A stretch of DNA of 64,000 nt from Gammaproteobacteria bacterium (GTDB lineage Bacteria; Pseudomonadota; Gammaproteobacteria; Pseudomonadales; Oleiphilaceae): positions 1 to 64,000 of the forward strand of contig PDSQ01000034.1 of the NCBI GenBank assembly GCA_002747055.1, given 5' to 3'. The position numbers and the translations under genes were made by a program. Positions 56,510-64,000 of the stretch are shown in pieces. The number at the start of each line of letters is the position of its first letter. The first letter of the stretch is position 1. Under the pieces are notes generated by a model. The model had not been told where the DNA came from. It saw only the letters and a list, made by a program, of their open reading frames with translations, and did no database searches.

Positions 56510-57361
56510 ATGTCCGCCTGGGTAGAAAAAACAGTTAACAATGGGCGATTGAATATCGCTTACAGGCAATCGGGTAACCCTGATGGTCAGACTGTTCTGT
56601 TGTTGCATGGCTGGCTGGACAATGTAGCCAGCTTTGATCGAATCACTCCGTACCTTGATCTTCAGCGTTTTAACCTGCTCGCGGTTGACTTACCCGGCCA
56701 TGGCCACTCGGATCATCGTTCACCGTCTGAAACTTATCATCTGCTTGAGTATGTTCTGGATTGCGAAGCAATGGCCAGAGCACTCGAGCTTACCGCCATA
56801 CAAGTGGTTGGCCATTCACTGGGTGGTATCGTTGCGTCGATGTGGGCAGCCGCAATTCCGGATCGGATCGATAAACTGTTCCTTATTGATTCACTCGGGC
56901 CGTTGACCACAGAGGAATCCAAGTTTGCCAAGCAACTGGGCCAGTCTATTGAAAAGATTCTATCCCCGATTCAGCCGCTGACGGTTTATCCATCCATCGA
57001 TGCCGCGGTGAAAGCCAGACAGCTCGGCTTTGGAGAGTTGACAGATGACGTGGCGAGATTACTGGTGGCAAGGGGAGTGACAAGGTGCAAAGGCGGTGTT
57101 ATCTGGCGCTCTGATCCACGCTTGCGACATCCATCATTGATGCGCTTATCGGAAGCTCAGGTCAATGCGATGCTGTCTTCAGTTGCTTGTTCGGTCGGCG
57201 CAGTATTCGCTGAACAAGGTTGGTTGGCCCTGGGCGCTCAATTTGAGTCGCGTGTAAAGCAAATCAGGCATTTTGATTACTGCCGGTTGCCGGGAGGCCA
57301 TCATCTCCATCTGCAAGATTGTCCTGAGCAGGTCGCACAGCGGATCAACGCGTTTTTCTAG
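56510..57361 (+). CDS. Alpha/beta-hydrolase
   Basis: A 283-residue alpha/beta-hydrolase fold protein. The oxyanion region is LLLHGWLDNVASFD, the nucleophile elbow is VGHSLGG (Ser at about 104), the acid is in the helical second half, and the catalytic His is in LPGGHHLHLQ near the C-terminus. Family proteins of this sort act on small esters or thioesters; the substrate is unknown. It starts 32 bases after tatD in the same direction and is convergent with tusE, 32 bases from its end, with no clear terminator between. Confidence 0.85.
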   Translation: MSAWVEKTVNNGRLNIAYRQSGNPDGQTVLLLHGWLDNVASFDRITPYLDLQRFNLLAVDLPGHGHSDHRSPSETYHLLEYVLDCEAMARALELTAIQVVGHSLGGIVASMWAAAIPDRIDKLFLIDSLGPLTTEESKFAKQLGQSIEKILSPIQPLTVYPSIDAAVKARQLGFGELTDDVARLLVARGVTRCKGGVIWRSDPRLRHPSLMRLSEAQVNAMLSSVACSVGAVFAEQGWLALGAQFESRVKQIRHFDYCRLPGGHHLHLQDCPEQVAQRINAFF

Positions 57362-57393
57362 TGTACTGTGAAGGTTTGGCCCATTGCGACGGA

Positions 57394-57705
57394 CTATAAA
57401 CAATTCGCCGGTTTCGGCAGCCCGGCTATTTTTGCGCAAAGTTTTGCGGGGCTGCCGGGAAACAGTGTCATCAGGTAAATACTGTTACCTTTTTCTTCTC
57501 CCAGCTCGGTTTTAATATAGTTAATCAGAGCGCGATTGACCGGCGATAGCTCGAATTCTTCATAGAACTTCCTGACCAGCGAAATAATTTGCCAATGCGC
57601 CGCTTCGAGCCGGATGCCTTCTTCAGCGGCGATGGTATTGGCCAGTGACGGGTTCCAGTTCTGGTAATCGATAACGAATCCTTCTTTATCCCGCACAGCC
57701 TTCAT
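57394..57705 (-). CDS. tusE: Sulfurtransferase TusE (DsrC family)
   Basis: A 103-residue DsrC-family protein: DKEGFVIDYQNWNPSLANTI, then HWQIISLVRKFYEEFE, and the C-terminal LFPGSPAKLCAKIAGLPKPA with the penultimate Cys102 and Cys90. TusE takes persulfide from TusBCD and passes it to MnmA for 2-thiouridine in tRNA wobble positions. The ATG at 57705 is supported by family start MKAVRDKEGF; an upstream extension to 57750 overlaps tusB. Last gene of the tusDCBE run. Confidence 0.93.
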   Translation of the reverse strand: MKAVRDKEGFVIDYQNWNPSLANTIAAEEGIRLEAAHWQIISLVRKFYEEFELSPVNRALINYIKTELGEEKGNSIYLMTLFPGSPAKLCAKIAGLPKPANCL

Positions 57706-57734
57706 TCTTGTCTGTCTCTTTTTTGTGGTGTGGA

Positions 57735-58034
57735 TTACCAGGTAATACACTTTTCGTGGTCGGCGGAGAGTTTAACAAATTCCGGGTAATCAATGGAACG
57801 AACCGTTGGCGCAAGCAGATCGGCGAGACCTCTGGCCAGGACATGGTCAGTTAGTACGGCAAAGTCAACTTCCTGGGTATCGAGTGAGACAAACAAATGA
57901 TCAAACTGCTGGTTAAGTGTTTGGTAAACCCCAGACTGGATAAAAAGGCAGGTATCACCGGGTTGAATACAAGCGTTTAACAGCGTAACTAACTCGTTTG
58001 TTTCTATGCTTCGAGCTATTAAATGTAAAGTCAT
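57735..58034 (-). CDS. tusB: Sulfur relay protein TusB (DsrH)
   Basis: A 99-residue small alpha/beta protein. It contains TLHLIARSIETNELVTLL at the start and DTCLFIQSGVYQTL, then DFAVLTDHVLARGL. TusB forms the heterohexamer TusBCD with tusC and tusD products. It ends CITW, a DsrH-type tail. The gene is third in the tusDCBE order and 31 bases after tusC, with 29 bases before tusE. Confidence 0.9.
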   Translation of the reverse strand: MTLHLIARSIETNELVTLLNACIQPGDTCLFIQSGVYQTLNQQFDHLFVSLDTQEVDFAVLTDHVLARGLADLLAPTVRSIDYPEFVKLSADHEKCITW

Positions 58035-58065
58035 AATCTGAATGTGATGGCAAGTCGACGATTGT

Positions 58066-58446
58066 TCAATAGTGGAACACCTGATCCGCTTGATCGATTA
58101 ATTGGCCTATCCGGTCTATGGTTGCTATCTCATGCTCGATAAGGAGATGGCTGGTTGTCAAGCCTCTGGCGAGCAGAGAATCACTATCCACATAGACTTT
58201 TTCGATTCCATAGAGTCCCAAAGCGGATAGCATTTTGGCGGAGTTTTTTGCACCAATTTTTGCCGGGTTCTGGTTTTTGACCAGTTGAAATACACCATTA
58301 CCGATAAATACTGGGCAAACAGGCTGCCGGTAAGCCGTAAACGAGAACATGATATCCATCGCTTCACGGGAGAGCAAGCCATCGTAAGGGGGCTGGCTGA
58401 ATAGTATCAGGATGTTTTTGGTTGCCTGATCGGGTTTTGCCATCAT
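58066..58446 (-). CDS. tusC: Sulfur relay protein TusC (DsrF)
   Basis: A 126-residue DsrE/F-fold protein: ILILFSQPPYDGLLSREAMD opens the first strand-helix, then FTAYRQPVCPVFIGNGVFQL, and SALGLYGIEKVYVDSDSLLA. It is a structural subunit of the TusBCD complex that moves sulfur from IscS/TusA to TusE. Eleven bases after tusD. It begins MMAKPDQATKN, with the second Met an alternative start. Confidence 0.92.
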   Translation of the reverse strand: MMAKPDQATKNILILFSQPPYDGLLSREAMDIMFSFTAYRQPVCPVFIGNGVFQLVKNQNPAKIGAKNSAKMLSALGLYGIEKVYVDSDSLLARGLTTSHLLIEHEIATIDRIGQLIDQADQVFHY

Positions 58447-58457
58447 TTGATTCCAGT

Positions 58458-58844
58458 TTAAAAACTGATCACCCTGTCTGATTGGACGACGGCATCGATA
58501 AGTTGCCCCAGCCCCGCCAGTTCAAAATGTTCTGTGCAGTTGTTGCCGTTTTTTGTGTATCGTTCAGCTTCGTTTTTATCCACCACACCGCGCCTTAAAG
58601 CGGCAGCGATACAAACCACAACATCTAAATTGTGCTCTTCGCTGAATAGCCGCCACTGAGTCGATATATCTTCTTCGTCTGTCGCCAATTGTTGATACTC
58701 ATTGGCCAATTCCACTGCTTGCTGGTATAAAAAAACACGATAGATTTGGTGTTTCTGGTGGATTAACTCTTTTGCGAAAGCCAGTGCGGTAGAGGGGCTG
58801 TCGGATTGATTGGCAGAGTGGTTGATTACTATGGAATATTTCAT
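58458..58844 (-). CDS. tusD: Sulfurtransferase TusD (DsrE)
   Basis: A 128-residue DsrE-fold protein. It has the active-site Cys78 in VVVCIAAALRRGV, the same number as in E. coli TusD, and the family start YSIVINHSANQSDSPSTALAF with FVEL-like helix before it. TusD receives persulfide from TusA. It is first in the tusDCBE transcript and starts just after the terminator that closes yccA, so the tus genes have their own promoter in the 80 bases upstream or rely on read-through. Confidence 0.93.
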   Translation of the reverse strand: MKYSIVINHSANQSDSPSTALAFAKELIHQKHQIYRVFLYQQAVELANEYQQLATDEEDISTQWRLFSEEHNLDVVVCIAAALRRGVVDKNEAERYTKNGNNCTEHFELAGLGQLIDAVVQSDRVISF

Positions 58845-58866
58845 TGGCCTTTACATTGGGATAATT

Positions 58867-58891
58867 GAAAAAGGCTCCGGAAGGAGCCTTT
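58867..58891 (-). terminator. Rho-independent terminator of yccA
   Basis: A 9-bp stem, aaaggctcc/ggagccttt, with GGAA loop and A-rich upstream sequence (U-tract on the reverse transcript). Confidence 0.85.
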
Positions 58892-58925
58892 AGCGCACAG
58901 CCATTATGAATCAATGAAAGATTGA

Positions 58926-59660
58926 TTAATCGTCGCCAGAAAAAGCCATCAATAATTGCAGCAAACTCAGGAACAGGTTGTACAGTGACACAAACAGCGT
59001 CACCGTCGCCATTACGTAGTTTCTTTCGCCGCCGTGGATAATGGCGCTGGTTTGATACAGGATTATAGCGGAAGAAAACAGAACGAAGCCGGCTGATATG
59101 GCCAACTGCAAGCCCTGAATATCGGCAAATAAGCCAACCACCATGGCACCAATCAGCACAAAGCAGCCAATGGTAATAAAACCGGCCAGGAAGCTGAAGT
59201 CTTTACGTGTAATTAAAGCGTAAGCCGACAGGCCGAAGAAAACAAATGCGGTCAAACCTAATGCGTTAGTGACCAGATGCATCGCGCCGGCTCCGGCGAA
59301 CATGCCAATGATCGGGCCGAGGGTATAACCCATAAAACCTGTCAACGCGAAGGTAAACACCAGGCCCATAGTGCTGTTTTGCGTCTTGTGAATCGCGAAA
59401 AGCAGGCCGTAGAAACCGACTAGGGTGATAATCATGCCTGGGTGTGGCATATTCAATGACATGGACATGTAGGCGACAAAGGCGCTGAATGCCAGTGTCA
59501 AACCAAGAAGCATGTAGGTGTTCTTGAGTACTTTACTGGTCTCAAGTGATTCAACCCCGACCGATTGCCTTGACAAGGCGGCCGTATCGACAATTCCGGG
59601 TTGATTTCTCCGATTTAACATCGAGTTGATGTCGGATTTCGAAAGCTTTTCGTTACTCAT
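58926..59660 (-). CDS. yccA: Bax inhibitor-1/YccA family membrane protein
   Basis: A 244-residue protein with seven membrane helices after a cytoplasmic 45-residue N-terminus. Family marks are VLKNTYMLLGLTLAFSAFVA (helix 1), GFMGYTLGPIIG, and ERNYVMATVTLFVSLYNLFL near the end, with Asp residues typical of the BI-1 calcium/proton site. In E. coli YccA modulates FtsH proteolysis. The Met at 59660 (MSNEKLSKSD) is preferred to a start at 59675. It precedes tusDCBE as in Pseudomonas. Confidence 0.92.
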   Translation of the reverse strand: MSNEKLSKSDINSMLNRRNQPGIVDTAALSRQSVGVESLETSKVLKNTYMLLGLTLAFSAFVAYMSMSLNMPHPGMIITLVGFYGLLFAIHKTQNSTMGLVFTFALTGFMGYTLGPIIGMFAGAGAMHLVTNALGLTAFVFFGLSAYALITRKDFSFLAGFITIGCFVLIGAMVVGLFADIQGLQLAISAGFVLFSSAIILYQTSAIIHGGERNYVMATVTLFVSLYNLFLSLLQLLMAFSGDD

Positions 59661-59775
59661 ACAAGTTGACTCCACAAAAGTCAGACGGTTAGTAGTTTAA
59701 TTTAGTGCGTTAGTTCTCATCATAATGATGATTTGGATTAATTCAATAGGCAGGGAGGTTAATGTAAATTAATGA

Positions 59776-59803
59776 TTGACACTTAAATTGGGTAATGTAT
59801 CAT
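59776..59803 (+). promoter_or_regulatory. Promoter of tRNA-Ser(UGA)
   Basis: A perfect TTGACA (59776-59781) and TATCAT (59798-59803) spaced 16 bases, with a GC-rich discriminator after, as in stringently controlled stable RNA genes. It is about 65 bases upstream of the tRNA. Confidence 0.7.
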
Positions 59804-59869
59804 TCACTGCGCTGTCATGAGACGGCATTTTTGTGTGATATTCAGTTATTTAATTGAATATTTTTTTTC

Positions 59870-59960
59870 GGTGAGCTGGCAGAGTGGTCGAATGCAGCGG
59901 TCTTGAAAACCGCCGTCCGTTAATAGCGGACCCGGGGTTCGAATCCCTGGCTCACCGCCA
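59870..59960 (+). tRNA. tRNA-Ser(UGA)
   Basis: A complete 91-nt serine tRNA. The acceptor stem GGTGAGC/GCTCACC, anticodon loop CTTGAAA with anticodon TGA, a long class II variable arm (cgtccgttaatagcggac), T-arm GGTTCGAATCC and an encoded CCA are all visible. It reads UCA/UCG codons. It stands between yccA (divergent) and the A2M gene. Confidence 0.96.
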
Positions 59961-60247
59961 TTTTTTCGACTGGTGTTTGCTCTCCGTTGATTGCTGTCTT
60001 TCTGTCACGCGGTCAGTACGAGAAATGTTTTTCTGACAATAAGCCCATGGTAAAACCCTCCGGCTCCGTTTACCTGTTAATGTTCTGAAACTGTTCATCC
60101 TTTTGAACTACGTGTTATTCTTTTCCCGGTGTTTTCCCCCATCTTGCAAAGGTATCGAAATGCAGTTTGATAATAGCCTGCGTCCGCAATGCTCTGCAAA
60201 CAGCGGCTTTTGGAACGTGGAACGGGCAGGTGATGAGGTATTGAAAA
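59961..60247. other. Upstream region of the alpha-2-macroglobulin gene
   Basis: Nearly 290 bases with no supported gene; no clear promoter seen. A T-run follows the tRNA directly. Confidence 0.4.
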
Positions 60248-63200
60248 GTGGTGTATTGCAAAAGAGTGTCCATGGTCGGTGGATGTCTGCTTGCCATGTT
60301 GGGTTGGGCGTTGACGGCGACGGCGGCAAATAACTTGAAAACAATTAGTACAAAGCAGCTAGGTGGTGACAAGCGCTACCTTGTTTATGTGAGTACTGAT
60401 AAACCAGTGTACCGAGCGCAAGAGCCAGTTTATCTGCGCGCGGTTATTCTCGACGCTGTCGATAACACGCCGTTGCAATCTGGCGAACAACCCGTGATTG
60501 AGGTAAAAATTCAGGGGCCACAAGGAAACACGGTTTTCGAGGGTAGTGGTATCGGACGCGATAGTTCGGTAGGAATAAAATGGCTTATTCCTGAAGAAAC
60601 TCCCGGGGGGCAATATACCGCCTATGTGACCAGTGTCAGCCTTGGTCTGCCCGAGGCCGAACGCACCTTTGAAGTGCGTGCCTATCGTACGCCGAGATTA
60701 AAAACCCAGATTGAATTTATTCGCGAGGGTTATGGCCCGGGTGAGCAGGTGCAGGCCACGGTTAAAGTGACCCGAGCAGAAGGCGGCGTGCCGAGCGATG
60801 CGAAAGTGACAGCGGTTGCCAGGGTTGACGGCGCAGAGGTGTATCGAAAAACTGGCCTCTCGATTTCGGAAAATAGCGATACCTCAGTTGCCTTTACCTT
60901 GCCAGAGGTCATTTCCGTCGGGGATGGTAACCTGAACTTTGTGATCGAAGATGGTGGAGTGGTAGAAACTGCAAGCAAGACAATTCCGATTTTATTGCAA
61001 GACTTGGAGATTGCGTTTTTCCCCGAGAGTGGCGATCTGGTTGATACGTTGGAAAGTCGGGTGTATGTTCAGGCAAACCGGCCGGATGGCAAGCCGGCTG
61101 ACATTGCCGGTCGTGTCGTTAAGTTGGATAACGGGGTTCCGGGTAAAGTCGTGGTGCCCCGTTTTAGTACAACCCATGAAGGCCGCGGTATTTTTTCAAT
61201 CATACCCGAACCCGATGCCCGTTACGCATTGGTTTTGGCGTCACCTTCCGGTATTGCCCGACATTTTCCGTTACCTGTGAGCAAACCAAACGGGATGGTG
61301 ATCGAGAGCTTGTCACCTGTGTATGCCTATCAGGAAGAGATAAAAGTGAAGATGACGGCCACTGACGCCGATTTGGCGTCAATGATCACCATCCACAAGC
61401 GAGAACGGCTTTTGGACTCAAAAGCGTTATCGCTTGACGCCGCCTCTTCCGGCCATCATGCAAGCGAAACCATCACTCTCGATGCAAAGGATAGTGAAGG
61501 TGTTCTTATCGTCACCGTTTGGGATTCAGCAGGTAACCCAATGGCGGAGCGTTTGATCTATCGACAACCCAGGTTTGCCGTCAAGGTAAAAATCAGTGCC
61601 GAAAAACCGCCTTATGTGCCGGGTAAAAGCGTAAAACTGCAAATAGAAACACTGGATGAAAATGGCAGGCCGGTAGAGGCCGTGGTGGGTTTGACCGTCA
61701 CTGATGATGCTGTACTGGAAATGATCGAGACGCGGGATCAGGCACCACGACTGCCGGTGATGGTTTACCTGGAAAACGAAGTCAATGATTTGGCGGATGC
61801 CAATGTGTATCTGGATGCCGTCAATCCAGACGCAGATAAAGCGCTGGATTTATTGCTCGGAACCCAGGGCTGGCGCCGATTTATTCTGGTACGTTATGCA
61901 GATATCAAAGACAAATACGAGAAAACAGGCCGACGAGTTCTCGCTGAGCGATTGAAACCGGCAATAAACTATAAGGCCTCAAGACGGAATTTCGCGCAAG
62001 AGTTGGTGATGGCTGCACCAGCTATGATCGGGCTTGAAAATGATGGTGTAGATGGTGAACTGGCGCGAGTCGATAAGTTCGAGGAGCTTGCTCCGGGCCA
62101 GTTGGCAGCCGGCGAACCTGATATCGGGGATGTCAGAGATATTGCAAATCTCGAAATAGAACAGGTAGAAGAAATAATTATGGCCGACAAGGCTAGGCAA
62201 TTGCGAGCAATGCCCGACAAGGGCAATATCGACGACGCCTGGGTTGTTTTGAGAGAGTACGCGCATCAGGTTCGGCCTAACCGAAAAGCCAATGATCGTA
62301 TCGATTTTACCGAAACGCTTTATTGGAATGCCGGCATAAAAACCAGTGCCAGAGATGGAACGGCGAGCGTCGAATTTGGCCTGTCTGACAGTGTGACCGG
62401 TTTTCGGGTAATGGCTGACGCGTTTGGTCGTAATGGCGCGTTAGGCAACGATGATTTAATGATCAATTCGACCGAACCCTTTTATATCGAACCCAAAATG
62501 CCTTTGCAGGTGACCGTCGGGGATATCATCGAGTTACCGGTAGCGCTAGTAAATGCGACCGATAGCGCAATTGAAAAAGCGGATCTACTGGTCAAAGGAG
62601 ACGGGTTTACCATCACTCAGGCCGCTTCCGGCCAATTGGCTGCTGGCCAGAGGGCAAGGCGATTGGTCAGGATTGTCGCCGATAAACCCGGCACCTTGCC
62701 ACTTGTGCTTGTCGCTTCTGCCGGGCCGTATACTGACCGGGTGACCAGAACGCTAGAGGTCAAACCTCGAGGTTTTCCGGTTGCGATCAATTATGGTGGT
62801 CTGCTTGGGCCGGACAATCGATTTGGCGTTGACATCGTTATCCCTGATGCAACGGAGCCGGGCAGTGTCAATGCCTCCGCAAAAGTGTACCCGTCACCAT
62901 TGGCTAATATGGAAGAGGCGTTGAATGCATTGTTACGGCAACCAAATGGATGTTTTGAACAAGCCAGCTCGACCAATTATCCGCTGGTGATGGCACAGCA
63001 GTATTTTGTCTCGCACCAGGGAATTGATCCTGAAAAAGTGTCTGAAGCAAAAAAACTGTTGCAAAAAGGCTATAAAAAACTGATCAACTTTGAGTCCAGC
63101 CAAAAAGGCTACGAATGGTTTGGCGGTGATCCCGCCCACGAAGCACTGACCGCTTATGGCCTGATGGAGTTTGTCGATATGAGTCAGGTTATGTCGGTTG

Positions 63201-64000
63201 ACCAGAATATGGTAGAGCGAACTCGTGGCTGGCTACTGAGTCGGCGGGATGGGCAAGGTGGCTTCAAGCAGAGCGAAAAAGCCTTGGACAGTTTCGGCAG
63301 AGCACCGGTAAAAACAACTGATGCCTATGTGATCTGGGCTTTGCTGGAAAGTGGCGAAGACCCGGATAATCTGGCGCAGGAGATCCAGGCTATCGAACAG
63401 GAAGCCTCGAGCAGCGAAGATAGTTACCTCGTCGCGTTGGCGGTCAACATTCTTTACCTCGCCGGTGACCAACAAGATGCTCGTCGGTTGGCGCAAAAAC
63501 TGGTGGATGCGGTTGGTAAAGATGGCGCCATTACCCGAGCCGTTACCTCTATTACGCGTTCAGGAGGAGATGCGTTAGCGATAGAAACCACCAGTTTAAC
63601 GCTTTTGGCCTGGTTGAAAGAAGATGAAAGATGGGCCGCCGATGTCGAAAGATCGATGAAGTGGTTGTTTGAGAGAAGCAAGGCGGGTCGGTTTGGCTCG
63701 ACCCAATCTACCATTCTCGCACTGAAAGCGATTAACGCCTATGACGCAGCGCGTTCAAAACCCAAAAAACCTGGCTCGGTTCAGCTGCTGGTGGCTGGCA
63801 AACCCTTTGGCAAGTCTGTGCCGTTCAACGTGGATGCTAAGGGCGCCATCGAGTTACCGGATTTTGCTTCTGCTTTGCAACCCGGCAAGTATCCTGTTGG
63901 TTTGACGATGACGGGTGGCAGCAAAATGCCATTTGCGATCGAAGTCAGCTATCACACCATGCTGCCAATTGCAGACGAGGCAACCAATGTCAAATTGACC
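60248..64000 (+). CDS. Bacterial alpha-2-macroglobulin, thioester type (3' end beyond window)
   Basis: The frame is open from 60248 to the window end, giving at least 1250 residues; the real protein is longer. The GTG at 60248 follows a gagg site and yields a basic signal peptide (YCKRVSMVGGCLLAML) with cleavage near TATA-ANN. An ATG at 60272 is an alternative. Macroglobulin domains start with YLVYVSTDKPVYRAQEPVYL, typical MG1/MG2. The bait/MG7-type middle is charged (about 560-660), and the complement-like domain carries the thioester motif PNGCFEQ at Cys902-Gln905. Such periplasmic proteins trap attacking proteases. No pbpC partner gene lies in the window. Confidence 0.9.
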   Translation, partial: MVYCKRVSMVGGCLLAMLGWALTATAANNLKTISTKQLGGDKRYLVYVSTDKPVYRAQEPVYLRAVILDAVDNTPLQSGEQPVIEVKIQGPQGNTVFEGSGIGRDSSVGIKWLIPEETPGGQYTAYVTSVSLGLPEAERTFEVRAYRTPRLKTQIEFIREGYGPGEQVQATVKVTRAEGGVPSDAKVTAVARVDGAEVYRKTGLSISENSDTSVAFTLPEVISVGDGNLNFVIEDGGVVETASKTIPILLQDLEIAFFPESGDLVDTLESRVYVQANRPDGKPADIAGRVVKLDNGVPGKVVVPRFSTTHEGRGIFSIIPEPDARYALVLASPSGIARHFPLPVSKPNGMVIESLSPVYAYQEEIKVKMTATDADLASMITIHKRERLLDSKALSLDAASSGHHASETITLDAKDSEGVLIVTVWDSAGNPMAERLIYRQPRFAVKVKISAEKPPYVPGKSVKLQIETLDENGRPVEAVVGLTVTDDAVLEMIETRDQAPRLPVMVYLENEVNDLADANVYLDAVNPDADKALDLLLGTQGWRRFILVRYADIKDKYEKTGRRVLAERLKPAINYKASRRNFAQELVMAAPAMIGLENDGVDGELARVDKFEELAPGQLAAGEPDIGDVRDIANLEIEQVEEIIMADKARQLRAMPDKGNIDDAWVVLREYAHQVRPNRKANDRIDFTETLYWNAGIKTSARDGTASVEFGLSDSVTGFRVMADAFGRNGALGNDDLMINSTEPFYIEPKMPLQVTVGDIIELPVALVNATDSAIEKADLLVKGDGFTITQAASGQLAAGQRARRLVRIVADKPGTLPLVLVASAGPYTDRVTRTLEVKPRGFPVAINYGGLLGPDNRFGVDIVIPDATEPGSVNASAKVYPSPLANMEEALNALLRQPNGCFEQASSTNYPLVMAQQYFVSHQGIDPEKVSEAKKLLQKGYKKLINFESSQKGYEWFGGDPAHEALTAYGLMEFVDMSQVMSVDQNMVERTRGWLLSRRDGQGGFKQSEKALDSFGRAPVKTTDAYVIWALLESGEDPDNLAQEIQAIEQEASSSEDSYLVALAVNILYLAGDQQDARRLAQKLVDAVGKDGAITRAVTSITRSGGDALAIETTSLTLLAWLKEDERWAADVERSMKWLFERSKAGRFGSTQSTILALKAINAYDAARSKPKKPGSVQLLVAGKPFGKSVPFNVDAKGAIELPDFASALQPGKYPVGLTMTGGSKMPFAIEVSYHTMLPIADEATNVKLT

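Noticed and set aside
60103..60333. Open frame starting before the A2M gene
   Set aside because: It is in a different frame and ends soon after the A2M signal peptide begins; the A2M frame has the convincing domains.

Overview
The window looks like chromosomal DNA of a marine-type gammaproteobacterium near Pseudomonas, Marinobacter, Hahella or Oleiphilus. This is inference from gene content and gene order, not from a marker gene. Pseudomonas-like blocks include SRP RNA-dnaX-ybaB-recR, rnd-ycgL-ycgN, maoC/fadD-hrpA-KAS III, cysB with thrH, DUF58-tgpA, holB-pilZ-tatD and yccA-tusDCBE. Base composition is moderate and no plasmid or phage backbone is visible.

Layout. 0-3.7 kb is a graveyard of mobile DNA: pieces of a recombinase, IS21 istA, at least two IS66 elements and a group II intron, around an apparently intact HigBA toxin-antitoxin pair. 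4-9.5 kb holds a DMT exporter, a TIGR02647 protein, the rRNA helicase DbpA, two unknown proteins and a nitronate monooxygenase/quinone reductase. 9.6-10.7 kb is a second small graveyard (amidase, WYL regulator and transposase fragments) ending at tRNA-Ser(GGA). 11-19 kb is a housekeeping block: rmuC, SRP RNA, dnaX, ybaB, recR, rnd, ycgL and ycgN. 19-25.4 kb has a large membrane-anchored VWA protein, cysK, and a MoxR ATPase whose CoxE-like VWA partner is broken by an internal deletion.

26-39.5 kb carries lipid and nucleic-acid functions: MaoC hydratase, FadD, HrpA, a PA3286-like KAS III, MlaA, the GspA/GspB pair and DinG. 39.7-44.7 kb has a MalT/LuxR giant regulator, CysB and ThrH. 44.8-50.5 kb is a run of exported proteins of unknown role, including a DUF6160 protein and a Calx-beta lipoprotein. 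50.7-57.4 kb has DUF58-TgpA, HolB, PilZ, TatD and a hydrolase. 57.4-59.7 kb has the sulfur relay TusDCBE and YccA. The window ends in tRNA-Ser(UGA) and a thioester alpha-2-macroglobulin cut off by the window edge.

How genes connect. MaoC, FadD and the KAS III suggest fatty-acid uptake, beta-oxidation and recycling of acyl-CoA into synthesis. CysK, CysB and Tus cover cysteine synthesis, its control, and sulfur transfer to tRNA, though they are not clustered. dnaX and holB supply two subunits of the clamp loader; dnaX, ybaB, recR and rnd form a compact block with overlapping or closely spaced genes. No single convincing new defence or biosynthetic system is present. The best leads are the acidic VWA protein with repeated SEIDxLL peptides, the exported-protein cluster at 44.8-50.5 kb, and several genes caught in the middle of decay.
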